NCBI GenBank assembly: GCA_021833085.1
Contig: JAKBGL010000001.1
Span: 38,137 to 52,668 of the forward strand
From: Actinomycetes bacterium
Lineage (GTDB): Bacteria > Actinomycetota > Acidimicrobiia > Acidimicrobiales > Acidimicrobiaceae
Direction: 5' to 3'
DNA length: 14,532 nucleotides
The notes beneath the pieces were generated by a model. That model did no database searches and was not told where the DNA came from. It saw only the letters and a program-made list of their open reading frames with translations. Shown here piece after piece: positions 1 to 6,648 of this stretch; the first letter of the stretch is position 1, and every line of letters begins with the position of its first letter. The translations under genes and the position numbers were made by a program.

Positions 1-1
1 A

Positions 2-733
2 CAAATTAACAATCGAAGATCTATCGATGAACTAGCGTTCTCCACCGCTGACTTTAGAGACCAGTTCTACTACATAAAAGCAAACGTTACAGAAGAGCCG
101 ACGCAAGACTCATTAAAAGAAGCGTCTCTAAAGGTCATCACCGTTGGCTCGATAGAACCATCTAAGATCCTTTGGGGAGAGAACCATGTGCGGATAGGTG
201 GGAAGAGGTACCTCCGTCCAATCCTAAACAAAAACGGACTGGATAATCCGAAGATTCTTGAGTGGATTACGAAGCGATCTAGGAGTAAGGTGTTGGTCGC
301 GACTCAGAGCGAAGTAATCGAGTCGGTCGTAGACCTTTCCGCTCAACTCATTGGTTCTGTTCCAGTAATATCAGTAACGCCAAAAAATCAGGACAATATC
401 TTCGCGCTACAGTCAATGCTGTCCTCGTCGACACTCTCAGCAGTTGCAATCGGAAGACATCTTGGCTCTGGACTTTCCCACAAAGCTCTGAAACTATCTG
501 CCTCACAGATTGCAGCCCTCCCACTTCCACCGAATCAAAAACCATGGCACAAAGCGGCTCAAATCCACAGCGACATTGTAAAACACCGAATCAGCGATAT
601 AGAGGAGCTTCTTGAGATGCTAAAGGAAGCTGATCGGTATATGCAACACGCTTACGGACTACAGTCTCAAGAGCTGCACATTTGGTGGTACAGTCGGGTG
701 GCACATTATCTACAAAGACACCTAAAAAGTTAG
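2..733 (+). CDS. N-6 DNA methylase, C-terminal part (gene starts left of window)
   Basis: The reading frame is open from base 2 to the TAG at 731-733. An in-frame GTG at 188 is only internal, because codons upstream of it are all sense and read as protein (for example VITVGSIEPSKILWGENHVR). What remains is about 243 residues. The segments KVLVATQ, SVPVISVTP, ALKLSASQIAALPLPP and the tail with AYG and WW resemble, from memory, the target-recognition/C-terminal region of actinobacterial N6-adenine DNA methylases. In those proteins a conserved LSARQ..LPLP stretch follows the catalytic domain. The SAM-binding and NPPY catalytic motifs would lie upstream and cannot be checked. The likely role is adenine methylation of DNA, as an orphan enzyme or part of a restriction or defence locus. 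The gene converges on the HIT gene with a 5-bp gap. Family assignment is fairly confident; specificity is unknown. Confidence 0.7.
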   Translation, partial: QINNRRSIDELAFSTADFRDQFYYIKANVTEEPTQDSLKEASLKVITVGSIEPSKILWGENHVRIGGKRYLRPILNKNGLDNPKILEWITKRSRSKVLVATQSEVIESVVDLSAQLIGSVPVISVTPKNQDNIFALQSMLSSSTLSAVAIGRHLGSGLSHKALKLSASQIAALPLPPNQKPWHKAAQIHSDIVKHRISDIEELLEMLKEADRYMQHAYGLQSQELHIWWYSRVAHYLQRHLKS

Positions 734-738
734 AACTC

Positions 739-1149
739 CTAGCTAACACGTTCCTCACAATATCTTTGCCTCGTAGCAATCACGCCGCGCACACCACCAA
801 AAGGATCTTTTACGTCTCCTAAGTGTCGTGGAATCACGTGAATATGGACATGGTGAACACTCTGTCCAGCCGCAACGCCATCATTTATTCCCAAATTGAA
901 ACCGTCCGCACCAGCAGACACAGCATTTCGAGCAACCTCAACTGCTACTTGAAAGAGTTCTTCAGCCAAAGTCGGAGTAAGTTCTAATAGACTCTCGAAG
1001 TGATCTCTCGGAACAACCAACCTATGCCCTGGCGTTACTGGATTGATATCCTTTACAACCAGGATACTTTCTCTTCCGCTCTCCGATAACCCCTGAAAGT
1101 CAACCTTGCAAAATGGACAAGTGTCTACCCTCTCCAATTTGGTTTCCAC
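739..1149 (-). CDS. HIT-family nucleotide hydrolase (histidine triad protein)
   Basis: This is a 136-residue protein, the usual size for a bacterial HIT protein. The histidine triad HVHIHVIPR is at residues 100-108, with H102 the expected nucleophile that forms a nucleotidyl-enzyme intermediate. A CPFC pair at residues 11-14 looks like half of the structural zinc site found in many bacterial HIT proteins. These enzymes hydrolyse nucleoside phosphoramidates or AMP/GMP conjugates in the cytoplasm; the true substrate is not visible here. The GTG start lies inside the end of the upstream decarboxylase gene (25-bp overlap) and has no clear Shine-Dalgarno sequence, so translation is probably coupled to that gene. 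A TTG four codons downstream is a weaker alternative. The family is certain; the physiological substrate is unknown. Confidence 0.9.
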   Translation of the reverse strand: METKLERVDTCPFCKVDFQGLSESGRESILVVKDINPVTPGHRLVVPRDHFESLLELTPTLAEELFQVAVEVARNAVSAGADGFNLGINDGVAAGQSVHHVHIHVIPRHLGDVKDPFGGVRGVIATRQRYCEERVS

Positions 1150-2519
1150 GTCATTGAGTCTAAAATCGCTGAAACATCAGCTTCCGTGGTCGTTGGGTTT
1201 ACAAAACAGAATCGCAAGATCTTCTCGCCATTATGCATGCTAGGCAGAACAAACCCAACCTGATCTCTAAGTGCTGTCTTCGACCAGGCATCGTACTCCG
1301 ATGCACTCCATCCCTTACGCTTGAACATAACAACAGACAACTCAGGATCCATAACAAGCTCTAGGTAGTCTCGGGAAGATATCTCCTTAGCAGTCCACTT
1401 TGCAAGATCAATCGAAGCCTGTACCGCCTTCTCATAAGCGTCGGTTCCGTTTACAGCCAACGAGAACCAAAATGGAAGGCCGCGAGTTCTTCTCGTCAAG
1501 TGGTATGCAAATGAGGCCGGATTCCACTCAGGCATGGAGTTTATATCATCTAGATATGCAGCCTCTTGAGTATGAGCCTTGGCGGCAAGAATAGGCTCTT
1601 TGTAGATAAGAGCCGCGCAGTCAAAGGGGGCAAAAAGCCATTTGTGTGGATCCACCACAAAGGAATCAGCCTCTTCTACCCCCACATATAACGGTCTTTT
1701 TTCTTCCGATAACAGTCCAGCCCCACCGTAAGCTCCATCCACGTGAAACCAAAGTCCATGTTCCTTAGCAAACTCCGAAGCACCTTTGAGATCATCGACC
1801 ATGCCTGCATTAGTGGTTCCCGCCGTCGCAACCACCGCAAAGACTTGAGAACGCTCCTCATCAGTTAAAGAATTCCACTTTGAATCTAAGGCGCATTTGG
1901 TAAGTCGACCCTTATCGTCGCCTTCCGTGACAAAAACATCTACGTCCATCACGTTTGCCGCGGACCTTATCGAGGAGTGTGCCTCAGGCGCGCAAATGAT
2001 GCTCCAGCGACTCGGGCGACTACCTCGTGTCGTAAACATGTGATGCCTACCCGTATGTAGACCCGAAAGATTCCCTGCCGAACCGCCCGAGACAAAAGTA
2101 CCACCAGCTCCTTTTGGCATACCGGCGAGTTCGGCCAACCAACTAAGGGCTTCGTTCTCTAGAAATACAGCTCCCGCCGCCTCTAACCAAGAAGTTCCGC
2201 AAATCGAAGAAGCCGAAACCACAAGGTCAAATAAGATAGATGCTTTCGTCGGCGCAACCGGAACAAAAGCTAGAAACCTTGGATGATCAGAGGATAAAGT
2301 GGCTGGCGCATAAGAATCCACAAACCTCTTTAAGACCTCCTTGCCGCCTAACCCTTCCTTTGTGATGTTGGTAGGATACATTCTTGCAAGTTCTTCGGCC
2401 GACTTTGGACCGTCTAAAGGCGGAGGCTGCATTGCGATCCGTTCCATAGCGTAGTTCACAACCTGGTCCGCTAACTCTCTAAGGCTTTGGTCAAGATGGT
2501 GCATCTTGTCGTATGACAC
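1125..2519 (-). CDS. PLP-dependent group II amino-acid decarboxylase
   Basis: This is a 464-residue fold-type I PLP enzyme of the group II decarboxylase family (aromatic-L-amino-acid, glutamate and diaminobutyrate decarboxylases). Visible landmarks are HPRFLAF near residue 79, the phosphate-binding FVSGGSAGNLSG at 142-153, H181 in APEAH (expected to stack on the PLP ring), D261 in FHVDGAYGG (pyridine nitrogen contact) and the Schiff-base lysine K293 in VDPHKW. It should remove the alpha-carboxyl group of an amino acid to give an amine and CO2. The HPRFLAF region resembles aromatic-amino-acid decarboxylases most, but the substrate cannot be read from sequence. The GTG start is preceded by GGAG with a 6-nt spacer. 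The gene is divergent from marR and overlaps the HIT gene, suggesting a MarR-controlled two-gene operon. Confidence 0.88.
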   Translation of the reverse strand: MSYDKMHHLDQSLRELADQVVNYAMERIAMQPPPLDGPKSAEELARMYPTNITKEGLGGKEVLKRFVDSYAPATLSSDHPRFLAFVPVAPTKASILFDLVVSASSICGTSWLEAAGAVFLENEALSWLAELAGMPKGAGGTFVSGGSAGNLSGLHTGRHHMFTTRGSRPSRWSIICAPEAHSSIRSAANVMDVDVFVTEGDDKGRLTKCALDSKWNSLTDEERSQVFAVVATAGTTNAGMVDDLKGASEFAKEHGLWFHVDGAYGGAGLLSEEKRPLYVGVEEADSFVVDPHKWLFAPFDCAALIYKEPILAAKAHTQEAAYLDDINSMPEWNPASFAYHLTRRTRGLPFWFSLAVNGTDAYEKAVQASIDLAKWTAKEISSRDYLELVMDPELSVVMFKRKGWSASEYDAWSKTALRDQVGFVLPSMHNGEKILRFCFVNPTTTEADVSAILDSMTWKPNWRG

Positions 2520-2612
2520 AAGGATCTCCTATTCATATATGCAAAGAATGTATAAGTCACTTCCACCACTACCACTATAGGGTTGTCGTATTAAACTAAA
2601 AGGGTATACATA

Positions 2613-2641
2613 GTATTAGACATCATAAGAAAGCGTTACAA
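2613..2641 (-). promoter_or_regulatory. sigma70-like promoter for the decarboxylase-HIT operon
   Basis: On the minus strand TTGTAA (2636-2641) and TAATAC (2613-2618) are separated by exactly 17 bp, a near-consensus -35/-10 pair about 95 bp upstream of the decarboxylase start. This implies an untranslated leader of roughly 85-90 nt. The inference rests only on box match and spacing. Confidence 0.5.
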
Positions 2642-2648
2642 TCGTTCT

Positions 2649-2675
2649 CTAGTCAGCGATATGAGTGTTGACTAG
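2649..2675. promoter_or_regulatory. Inverted repeat, candidate MarR operator
   Basis: CTAGTCA (2649-2655) and TGACTAG (2669-2675) are perfect inverted 7-bp arms around a 13-bp centre. The right arm overlaps TTGACT (2668-2673), the best -35 candidate for marR, and the left arm lies 7 bp from the -35 box of the divergent decarboxylase promoter. Dimeric MarR proteins bind palindromes in such shared intergenic regions, so this is a natural site for repression of both directions. The palindrome is seen directly; its use by this regulator is inferred. Confidence 0.5.
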
Positions 2676-2697
2676 TTTAGTAACGTACACTCTTTAT
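2668..2697 (+). promoter_or_regulatory. Possible marR promoter
   Basis: TTGACT at 2668-2673 is a good -35 box. At 17-18 bp distance the sequence is TCTTTA or CTTTAT (2691-2697), a weak -10. The overlap of the -35 with the inverted repeat at 2649-2675 is the main reason to list it. Confidence 0.3.
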
Positions 2698-2716
2698 TCT
2701 CAAAGGAACGCATCGA

Positions 2717-3199
2717 ATGCAAAATGAGAACGATCCAACCCAACAAAATGACGAAGAGCTTGAGCAACACGTAAAGTCGCTTGAAACGGGGTTGTTCCAG
2801 CTTGCACGATCTCTACGTAAAATACGCGCTGGCGATGAGTCGATGCCGACCTACGCGACAGGTGCGGGATTCTGGGAGTTGGTCCTACTAAAACATGGGC
2901 GATCAATGAGGTCTTCAGAGATCGCAGCCTCTTTAGCAATTGACATCTCAACGGTTTCAAGACAGATCAAACAACTCGAACATGTCGGGCTCGTTCAACG
3001 CGAACCAGACTCAAACGATGCCCGTGCAGCACTCATCTCACTGACTCCCAGAGGCGAGGATATTGTAGAGCAACTTCTAAAAAAGCGCAAAGACAAGGTG
3101 CGTTATGCACTTGAGGGATGGGCTATCGACGATCGCGAGTGCCTCGTCCGCTTGTTAGATAAACTGGTCATAGAATTAGACACCTGCGGAGACGCCTGA
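2717..3199 (+). CDS. MarR-family winged-helix transcriptional regulator
   Basis: This 160-residue protein is of typical MarR length. The winged helix-turn-helix spans roughly residues 50-115. The HTH is MRSSEIAASLAIDISTVSRQ, with the recognition helix about residues 77-90, followed by QLEHVGLVQREPDSNDAR and the wing ending in ALISLTPRGE, the signature arrangement of the family. Helices at the N-terminus (15-35) and C-terminus (115-158) would form the dimerisation region. The ATG start follows AGGA with a 9-nt spacer. The gene is divergent from the decarboxylase-HIT pair and is probably their ligand-responsive regulator and its own repressor through the inverted repeat at 2649-2675. The ligand cannot be predicted; a substrate or product of the decarboxylase or a phenolic compound would be typical for the family. 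Confidence 0.9.
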   Translation: MQNENDPTQQNDEELEQHVKSLETGLFQLARSLRKIRAGDESMPTYATGAGFWELVLLKHGRSMRSSEIAASLAIDISTVSRQIKQLEHVGLVQREPDSNDARAALISLTPRGEDIVEQLLKKRKDKVRYALEGWAIDDRECLVRLLDKLVIELDTCGDA

Positions 3200-3455
3200 C
3201 CCTGGTCCGCTTTAAAGGTAACGCGTGACAGGACGCTTCGATCTCAGTTAGGCCTTCGGGAGCCACGCACAGACGGTGTTCGTAGGCTTCAGAAACTACA
3301 ACTCTCCCACAAGTTAGCTTGACGGCTTCGCCTTTCACGGGAGGTTCGCACAGACGCAAAAGACAAGGATCTCCATATTATCGCAACTACATCTATGAGA
3401 TAATCACGTATAGAACAATCGCAAAGAGATGCTGGTTCATAAGATGCCAACTTTC
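3200..3455. other. Intergenic region with an unresolved repeat-like segment
   Basis: This lies between the convergent ends of marR and the phosphoesterase gene. A minus-strand frame runs from a TTG at 3359 to a TGA at 3168, 63 codons, rich in Arg, Leu and Cys and overlapping the last 32 bases of marR. Its coding status is doubtful. The DNA carries an imperfect direct repeat of period 81: CGGGAG followed three to four bases later by GCACAGACG, at about 3257-3276 and 3338-3356. There are also short UUCG-type hairpins such as GGCTTCGCC near 3324. I see no convincing terminator. It could be a small protein gene, a decayed insertion or a structured RNA; nothing decides between these. Confidence 0.3.
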
Positions 3456-5078
3456 TTAGTATCTTTTATTGAGGTGCAACACCACGTTTCGATCTTGTCG
3501 ATCCCCGCTGAAACGTTTAGGAACCAACAATGACGCGTTGTACGCAATCAATCGGTGCCAAGACGCCAAGTCCGCCAAAGAGTCAACCTCGGCGCTTTGG
3601 ATAGGAACATCGATGTTGCCCATCTCTAGATGAATCTCTAAGTGGCAGTCACCCTCAAGGATCTCCAAGATGCGAAATTGAGAGGGCCAGTCCATGATTG
3701 ATACCGTTGTCACCTCAAAAAAACCTAGTCTCCGGTCGTATGGCGACAGAGCAGGTATGACTTTATTGATGTGCGTATGACCGCTTAACCACAAAATCAC
3801 GTTGGGATATCGGTGCAAAAGATCCCGTATTCTGTCCACAGATGCCTCCGCTTTCGCCGGATCTCTAAAGGAGTTAGTCATCTTGGCCAACGGGTGATGT
3901 GAGGTTATCACAACGTAGCGATCGACTCCAGAGATGTTCATAACTGGCTTTCCATCTACAATGAATCGACTAGAGCACTCTCTCAATCGTTCTTCCAGCC
4001 AGAGCAACTGCTTTTCATCTATTGCACCTTCAGCGTCTCCTGAACAAACCGCAGTATCAAGTGTTATAACTCTCACCCTCTCATTGAGGTCATAAGCAAA
4101 GTACGCTACCTGCTGGTCGAGATTCCAATGGGTAAAGCCATGGCCCACTGGACGGCCAGGGGCATTGAGATAAGCCTCAATTACACCGCTCAAGTCGACA
4201 TGCGTCCGTCTTTCATCTGGATTAACGGAACTTTGAGGTCCATTTAGGTAAAAAGAAGCTGGGTCACGAATAAAGTCCTCGTACAACAAACCGTCTCCAA
4301 CGGGTCCAATATCTACGGATTTGAAAGAACCGACGGTCACATCTTGTAATGATGACGATACTTTACCGACCCCTTGGGTCAGAACTTCATGATTACCATT
4401 ACACCCCAACCAAGGCATCTTCAGGCCTTTGCTGACTATCGGACTCATAGCACTTTGCAAAATTCCTTCAACTCGAGGAAACCCAAAGTTATCCTTGAAC
4501 AGATCGTTACCACCTTCAGGTTGCCAATACTCAGACGATCCAAAACTTTGATCGGCAACAAACTCCATCTCTTCCGAACCGGAAGGAATATCGACGGTAC
4601 CTCCGCCCAGAAGTGCCGAGACCCACGAGAACTCATTTGATTGAGCGTTATCGATCAGATCACCCGTAGTAAGAACAACGTCCACCTCTCTTCCAGAGAT
4701 CTCTGAGTGTGGAAGCCTGTTGAGAGTTTGCACGAGTTCATAGACCGTAGCGTAGATAAGAAATTCCTGCGGACGGTATCCCGGAACCAGTCCCCCAAAA
4801 CGAGGGTCGCCGGCGTAACGATTTACATATTCAAACCTTGAGGGTGACTTTACGTCCGCCAACTGAAAGTCAGTCACATGAACCACACGACACAAAGACT
4901 CAAGCGAACTCTGAACATGGCCGTCTCCATACAATTCACTTCTATGAATAACGTCTTCACCCGCGGACAATCTAAGCGCTCTGAAGTCTTGTTTGTAACC
5001 TCGCGACAAGATCGCACCGACCTCTATCGACTCCTTCGAAGTAAGTGGGTTTATAGATTCACCAACGCTTCTCTCCAA
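3456..5078 (-). CDS. Calcineurin-like metallophosphoesterase (PPA1498/TIGR03767-like)
   Basis: This 540-residue protein has the dinuclear-metal phosphoesterase motifs in order: VTDFQ (D70, Q72), GDLIDNAQ (D140, N144), GNHE (N229, H230), SHHP (H394/H395) and GHTH (H434, H436). The first motif is D-x-Q rather than the common D-x-H. The spacing, large insertions and the segment RFEYVNRYAGDPRFGGLVPGYRP recall the actinobacterial PPA1498-type family; that naming is from memory. The substrate is unknown (phosphomonoester, diester or nucleotide). I see no signal peptide or membrane segment at the N-terminus with the chosen TTG start, so it is probably cytoplasmic. The start is supported by a strong AGAGGAGG 9 nt upstream (5088-5095). 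Its 5' region faces the dyad-rich island at 5125-5290. Confidence 0.82.
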   Translation of the reverse strand: MERSVGESINPLTSKESIEVGAILSRGYKQDFRALRLSAGEDVIHRSELYGDGHVQSSLESLCRVVHVTDFQLADVKSPSRFEYVNRYAGDPRFGGLVPGYRPQEFLIYATVYELVQTLNRLPHSEISGREVDVVLTTGDLIDNAQSNEFSWVSALLGGGTVDIPSGSEEMEFVADQSFGSSEYWQPEGGNDLFKDNFGFPRVEGILQSAMSPIVSKGLKMPWLGCNGNHEVLTQGVGKVSSSLQDVTVGSFKSVDIGPVGDGLLYEDFIRDPASFYLNGPQSSVNPDERRTHVDLSGVIEAYLNAPGRPVGHGFTHWNLDQQVAYFAYDLNERVRVITLDTAVCSGDAEGAIDEKQLLWLEERLRECSSRFIVDGKPVMNISGVDRYVVITSHHPLAKMTNSFRDPAKAEASVDRIRDLLHRYPNVILWLSGHTHINKVIPALSPYDRRLGFFEVTTVSIMDWPSQFRILEILEGDCHLEIHLEMGNIDVPIQSAEVDSLADLASWHRLIAYNASLLVPKRFSGDRQDRNVVLHLNKRY

Positions 5079-5124
5079 ATGGAACTACCTCCTCTATGGA
5101 ACCCTCACAGGTATAGATTATGCT

Positions 5125-5154
5125 CCGCCAAACTAGGGGGCGCTAGTTTGGCGG
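5125..5154. repeat. Perfect 12-bp inverted repeat (hairpin)
   Basis: The arm CCGCCAAACTAG (5125-5136) pairs perfectly with CTAGTTTGGCGG (5143-5154) across a 6-base loop. There is no T-run on either side, so it does not look like an intrinsic terminator. The right arm runs 4 bp into the first 57-bp tandem repeat. It lies in the 5' untranslated/promoter region of the phosphoesterase gene. Confidence 0.85.
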
Positions 5155-5266
5155 CCGATATGCTCGGTGCATAACCTTGACTCCGAATCTAGACTCGCAG
5201 TCACTTAGCGGCCGATATGCTCGGTGCATAACCTTGACTCCGAATCTAGACTCGCAGTCACTTAGC
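5151..5266. repeat. Two identical 57-bp tandem repeats, each with two dyads
   Basis: Copy 1 is 5151-5207 and copy 2 is 5208-5264, with no mismatch, and two further bases match at 5265-5266. Each unit contains a small dyad TATGC-TCGGT-GCATA (5159-5173 and 5216-5230) and a 26-bp imperfect palindrome centred on TCTAGA (5178-5203 and 5235-5260; 11 of 13 pairs match). The identity implies a recent duplication or selection for two copies. The array sits between the divergent phosphoesterase and patatin genes. Confidence 0.9.
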
Positions 5267-5290
5267 CGAAGCTAGGGGCACAACTTCGAC
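5265..5290. repeat. Second hairpin related to the one at 5125-5154
   Basis: GCCGAAG (5265-5271) and CTTCGAC (5284-5290) pair at 6 of 7 positions around a loop beginning CTAGGGG. The first hairpin also has CTAGGGG across its stem-loop boundary, and both begin with GCC plus an A-rich stem. The tandem repeats are therefore bracketed by two hairpins of similar design. Confidence 0.5.
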
Positions 5291-5357
5291 TGCTAGATAC
5301 GTTTTAGATGCAAAACATTCCCAAATGCCAAAGAAGAAGTGAACTTATGAAGTCAAT

Positions 5358-5372
5358 TAGACAAACTGTCTA
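5358..5372. promoter_or_regulatory. 15-bp dyad upstream of the patatin gene, possible operator
   Basis: TAGACA-AAC-TGTCTA is a perfect 6-bp dyad with a 3-bp centre, about 112 bp before the patatin start. This size and symmetry are typical of sites for dimeric HTH repressors such as TetR types, but no such regulator is encoded in the window. No convincing -35/-10 pair was found next to it. Confidence 0.35.
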
Positions 5373-5448
5373 CTAACCGAATCGCAGCGGAAAAGTTACC
5401 TGCTTCTTAGCCGCCGATGAAAACTATGCTGAGACTAAAGGAGTCCCC

Positions 5449-5472
5449 ATGGATCTCCGATGCAGTAGGTGA
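5449..5472 (+). CDS. Possible 7-codon leader ORF before the patatin gene
   Basis: ATG at 5449 begins MDLRCSR followed by TGA at 5470-5472. It is preceded by AAAGGAG (5437-5443) with a 5-nt spacer, a better ribosome-binding site than that of the patatin gene itself. The stop is 12 bases before the patatin ATG. It may act as a translational leader, or the SD-ATG pair may be coincidental. No attenuator hairpin is evident after it. Confidence 0.3.
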   Translation: MDLRCSR

Positions 5473-5484
5473 GAGGTAAGGCGC

Positions 5485-6516
5485 ATGAAAAGATTTTCGT
5501 TCATTCGCACTAAAGAATCACAGAATCGTGGCGAGAGTTACTCTAACTCTGATAAACCTTCAAAGACTACCTTCGTACTCGGAGGCGGCGGAGGCAAAGG
5601 CGCCTGTCAAGTAGGTATGCTCATCGCACTCGTAGAGAGGGGCATCCAGGCAGACGAAGTCATCGGCGTGTCTGTTGGAGCGCTAAATGGAGCCGTGTAT
5701 GCAAGTAATCCATCGTTGGAGGGACTTAGAAGTCTTGAAAGTCTTTGGAGTTCTCTCGATAAAGACACCATCATGCCAAAGCGAAAGCTGGGCACCACCT
5801 GGAGATATGCACAAAGAGGAGAGTCGGTATACCCAGGCGAAGGACTACGCAACCTGATCGACTCACATCTTTCTTTAAAAGACATTGGAGATACAGCTAT
5901 CCCCCTTGAAGTACTCGCCGCGGACTATAGCACTGGTGAAGAGGTCTGGTTCGGCACCGGGCGGCCTCGTGATGTACTTTATGCCTCCGCAGCGATCCCG
6001 GGCGTATTCCCTCCGGTACGTTTTGGAGGCCGTTTACTCGTTGACGGAGGAGTTGTCAACGACACGCCAATAGATCGAGCCGTAATAAACGGGGCTACAC
6101 ATATCTACATGCTTTTATGTGGAACGCCATTTGCTCACTTACCTGATCCACAACGTCCTTTAGAGGCACTGATTCGATCCGCTACACACACCAAATCGGC
6201 ACACTTTCGCCATCAAGTTCATCATCTTCCAAAAGACGTCACGATTACCCTACTTGACTGTCCTGATGCATCGGGAGTTGAATCTCTTGACTTCTCGAAA
6301 AAAAATCTTCTCCTAGCCTCTGGATACCAGAGAACCTTGAGAATATTAGATGGTGAGGAAACGCCGTCTTTTGAGCCTCCGCAAATCCAAGTTCACACCC
6401 TAAACACCCTACAAAATAGTACCAGTGCGTACACTTCAAGACCCAAGGTTGATCGCTGGAGAATTAGGTACACCTCAAAGATGCTTCCCATAAAAACATT
6501 ACCACACCACAAGTGA
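5485..6516 (+). CDS. Patatin-like phospholipase / acyl hydrolase
   Basis: This 343-residue protein has the bacterial patatin core in its first 200 residues. The oxyanion loop GGGGGKGACQVG is at 33-44, the nucleophile elbow GVSVG at 61-65 (S63), ASAAIPGVFPPV at 167-178, and the catalytic aspartate D187 in VDGGVVND. The Ser-Asp dyad is therefore intact and the protein is expected to hydrolyse acyl esters, probably of membrane lipids. The first 27 residues are polar and basic, without a signal peptide. The last 100 residues are less conserved. The ATG follows GAGAGG with an 8-nt spacer. It stands alone on its strand, divergent from the phosphoesterase and convergent with the esterase at 6649-7617. 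Confidence 0.88.
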   Translation: MKRFSFIRTKESQNRGESYSNSDKPSKTTFVLGGGGGKGACQVGMLIALVERGIQADEVIGVSVGALNGAVYASNPSLEGLRSLESLWSSLDKDTIMPKRKLGTTWRYAQRGESVYPGEGLRNLIDSHLSLKDIGDTAIPLEVLAADYSTGEEVWFGTGRPRDVLYASAAIPGVFPPVRFGGRLLVDGGVVNDTPIDRAVINGATHIYMLLCGTPFAHLPDPQRPLEALIRSATHTKSAHFRHQVHHLPKDVTITLLDCPDASGVESLDFSKKNLLLASGYQRTLRILDGEETPSFEPPQIQVHTLNTLQNSTSAYTSRPKVDRWRIRYTSKMLPIKTLPHHK

Positions 6517-6648
6517 TTGCCATATCAATAACGGATTATTAGCGACTACTGGAACTGTCATCTGCAAAGATACTCGAAAACACTTCAGAACCAAAAGAGC
6601 TATACAGCTGCCACGGGCTTACTCAAAGTCAAGTAAGACAACTAATAA

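Noticed and set aside
188..733. GTG at 188 as the start of a complete 181-residue gene
   Set aside because: The frame is open and protein-like back to base 2, so this is the tail of a longer gene.
5125..5154. Perfect 12-bp hairpin as intrinsic terminator
   Set aside because: No T-run follows the stem on either strand, and it lies upstream of both flanking genes.
5151..5266. Tandem repeat as a CRISPR array
   Set aside because: Only two 57-bp copies, directly adjacent with no spacers, and no cas genes.
5607..5885. 92-codon minus-strand ORF inside the patatin gene
   Set aside because: It covers the conserved Ser nucleophile region in antisense and has no independent support.
6517..6648. Terminator between the convergent patatin and esterase genes
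   Set aside because: Only a weak CTTACT/AGTAAG pair (6618-6637) without a T-run; not enough to call.
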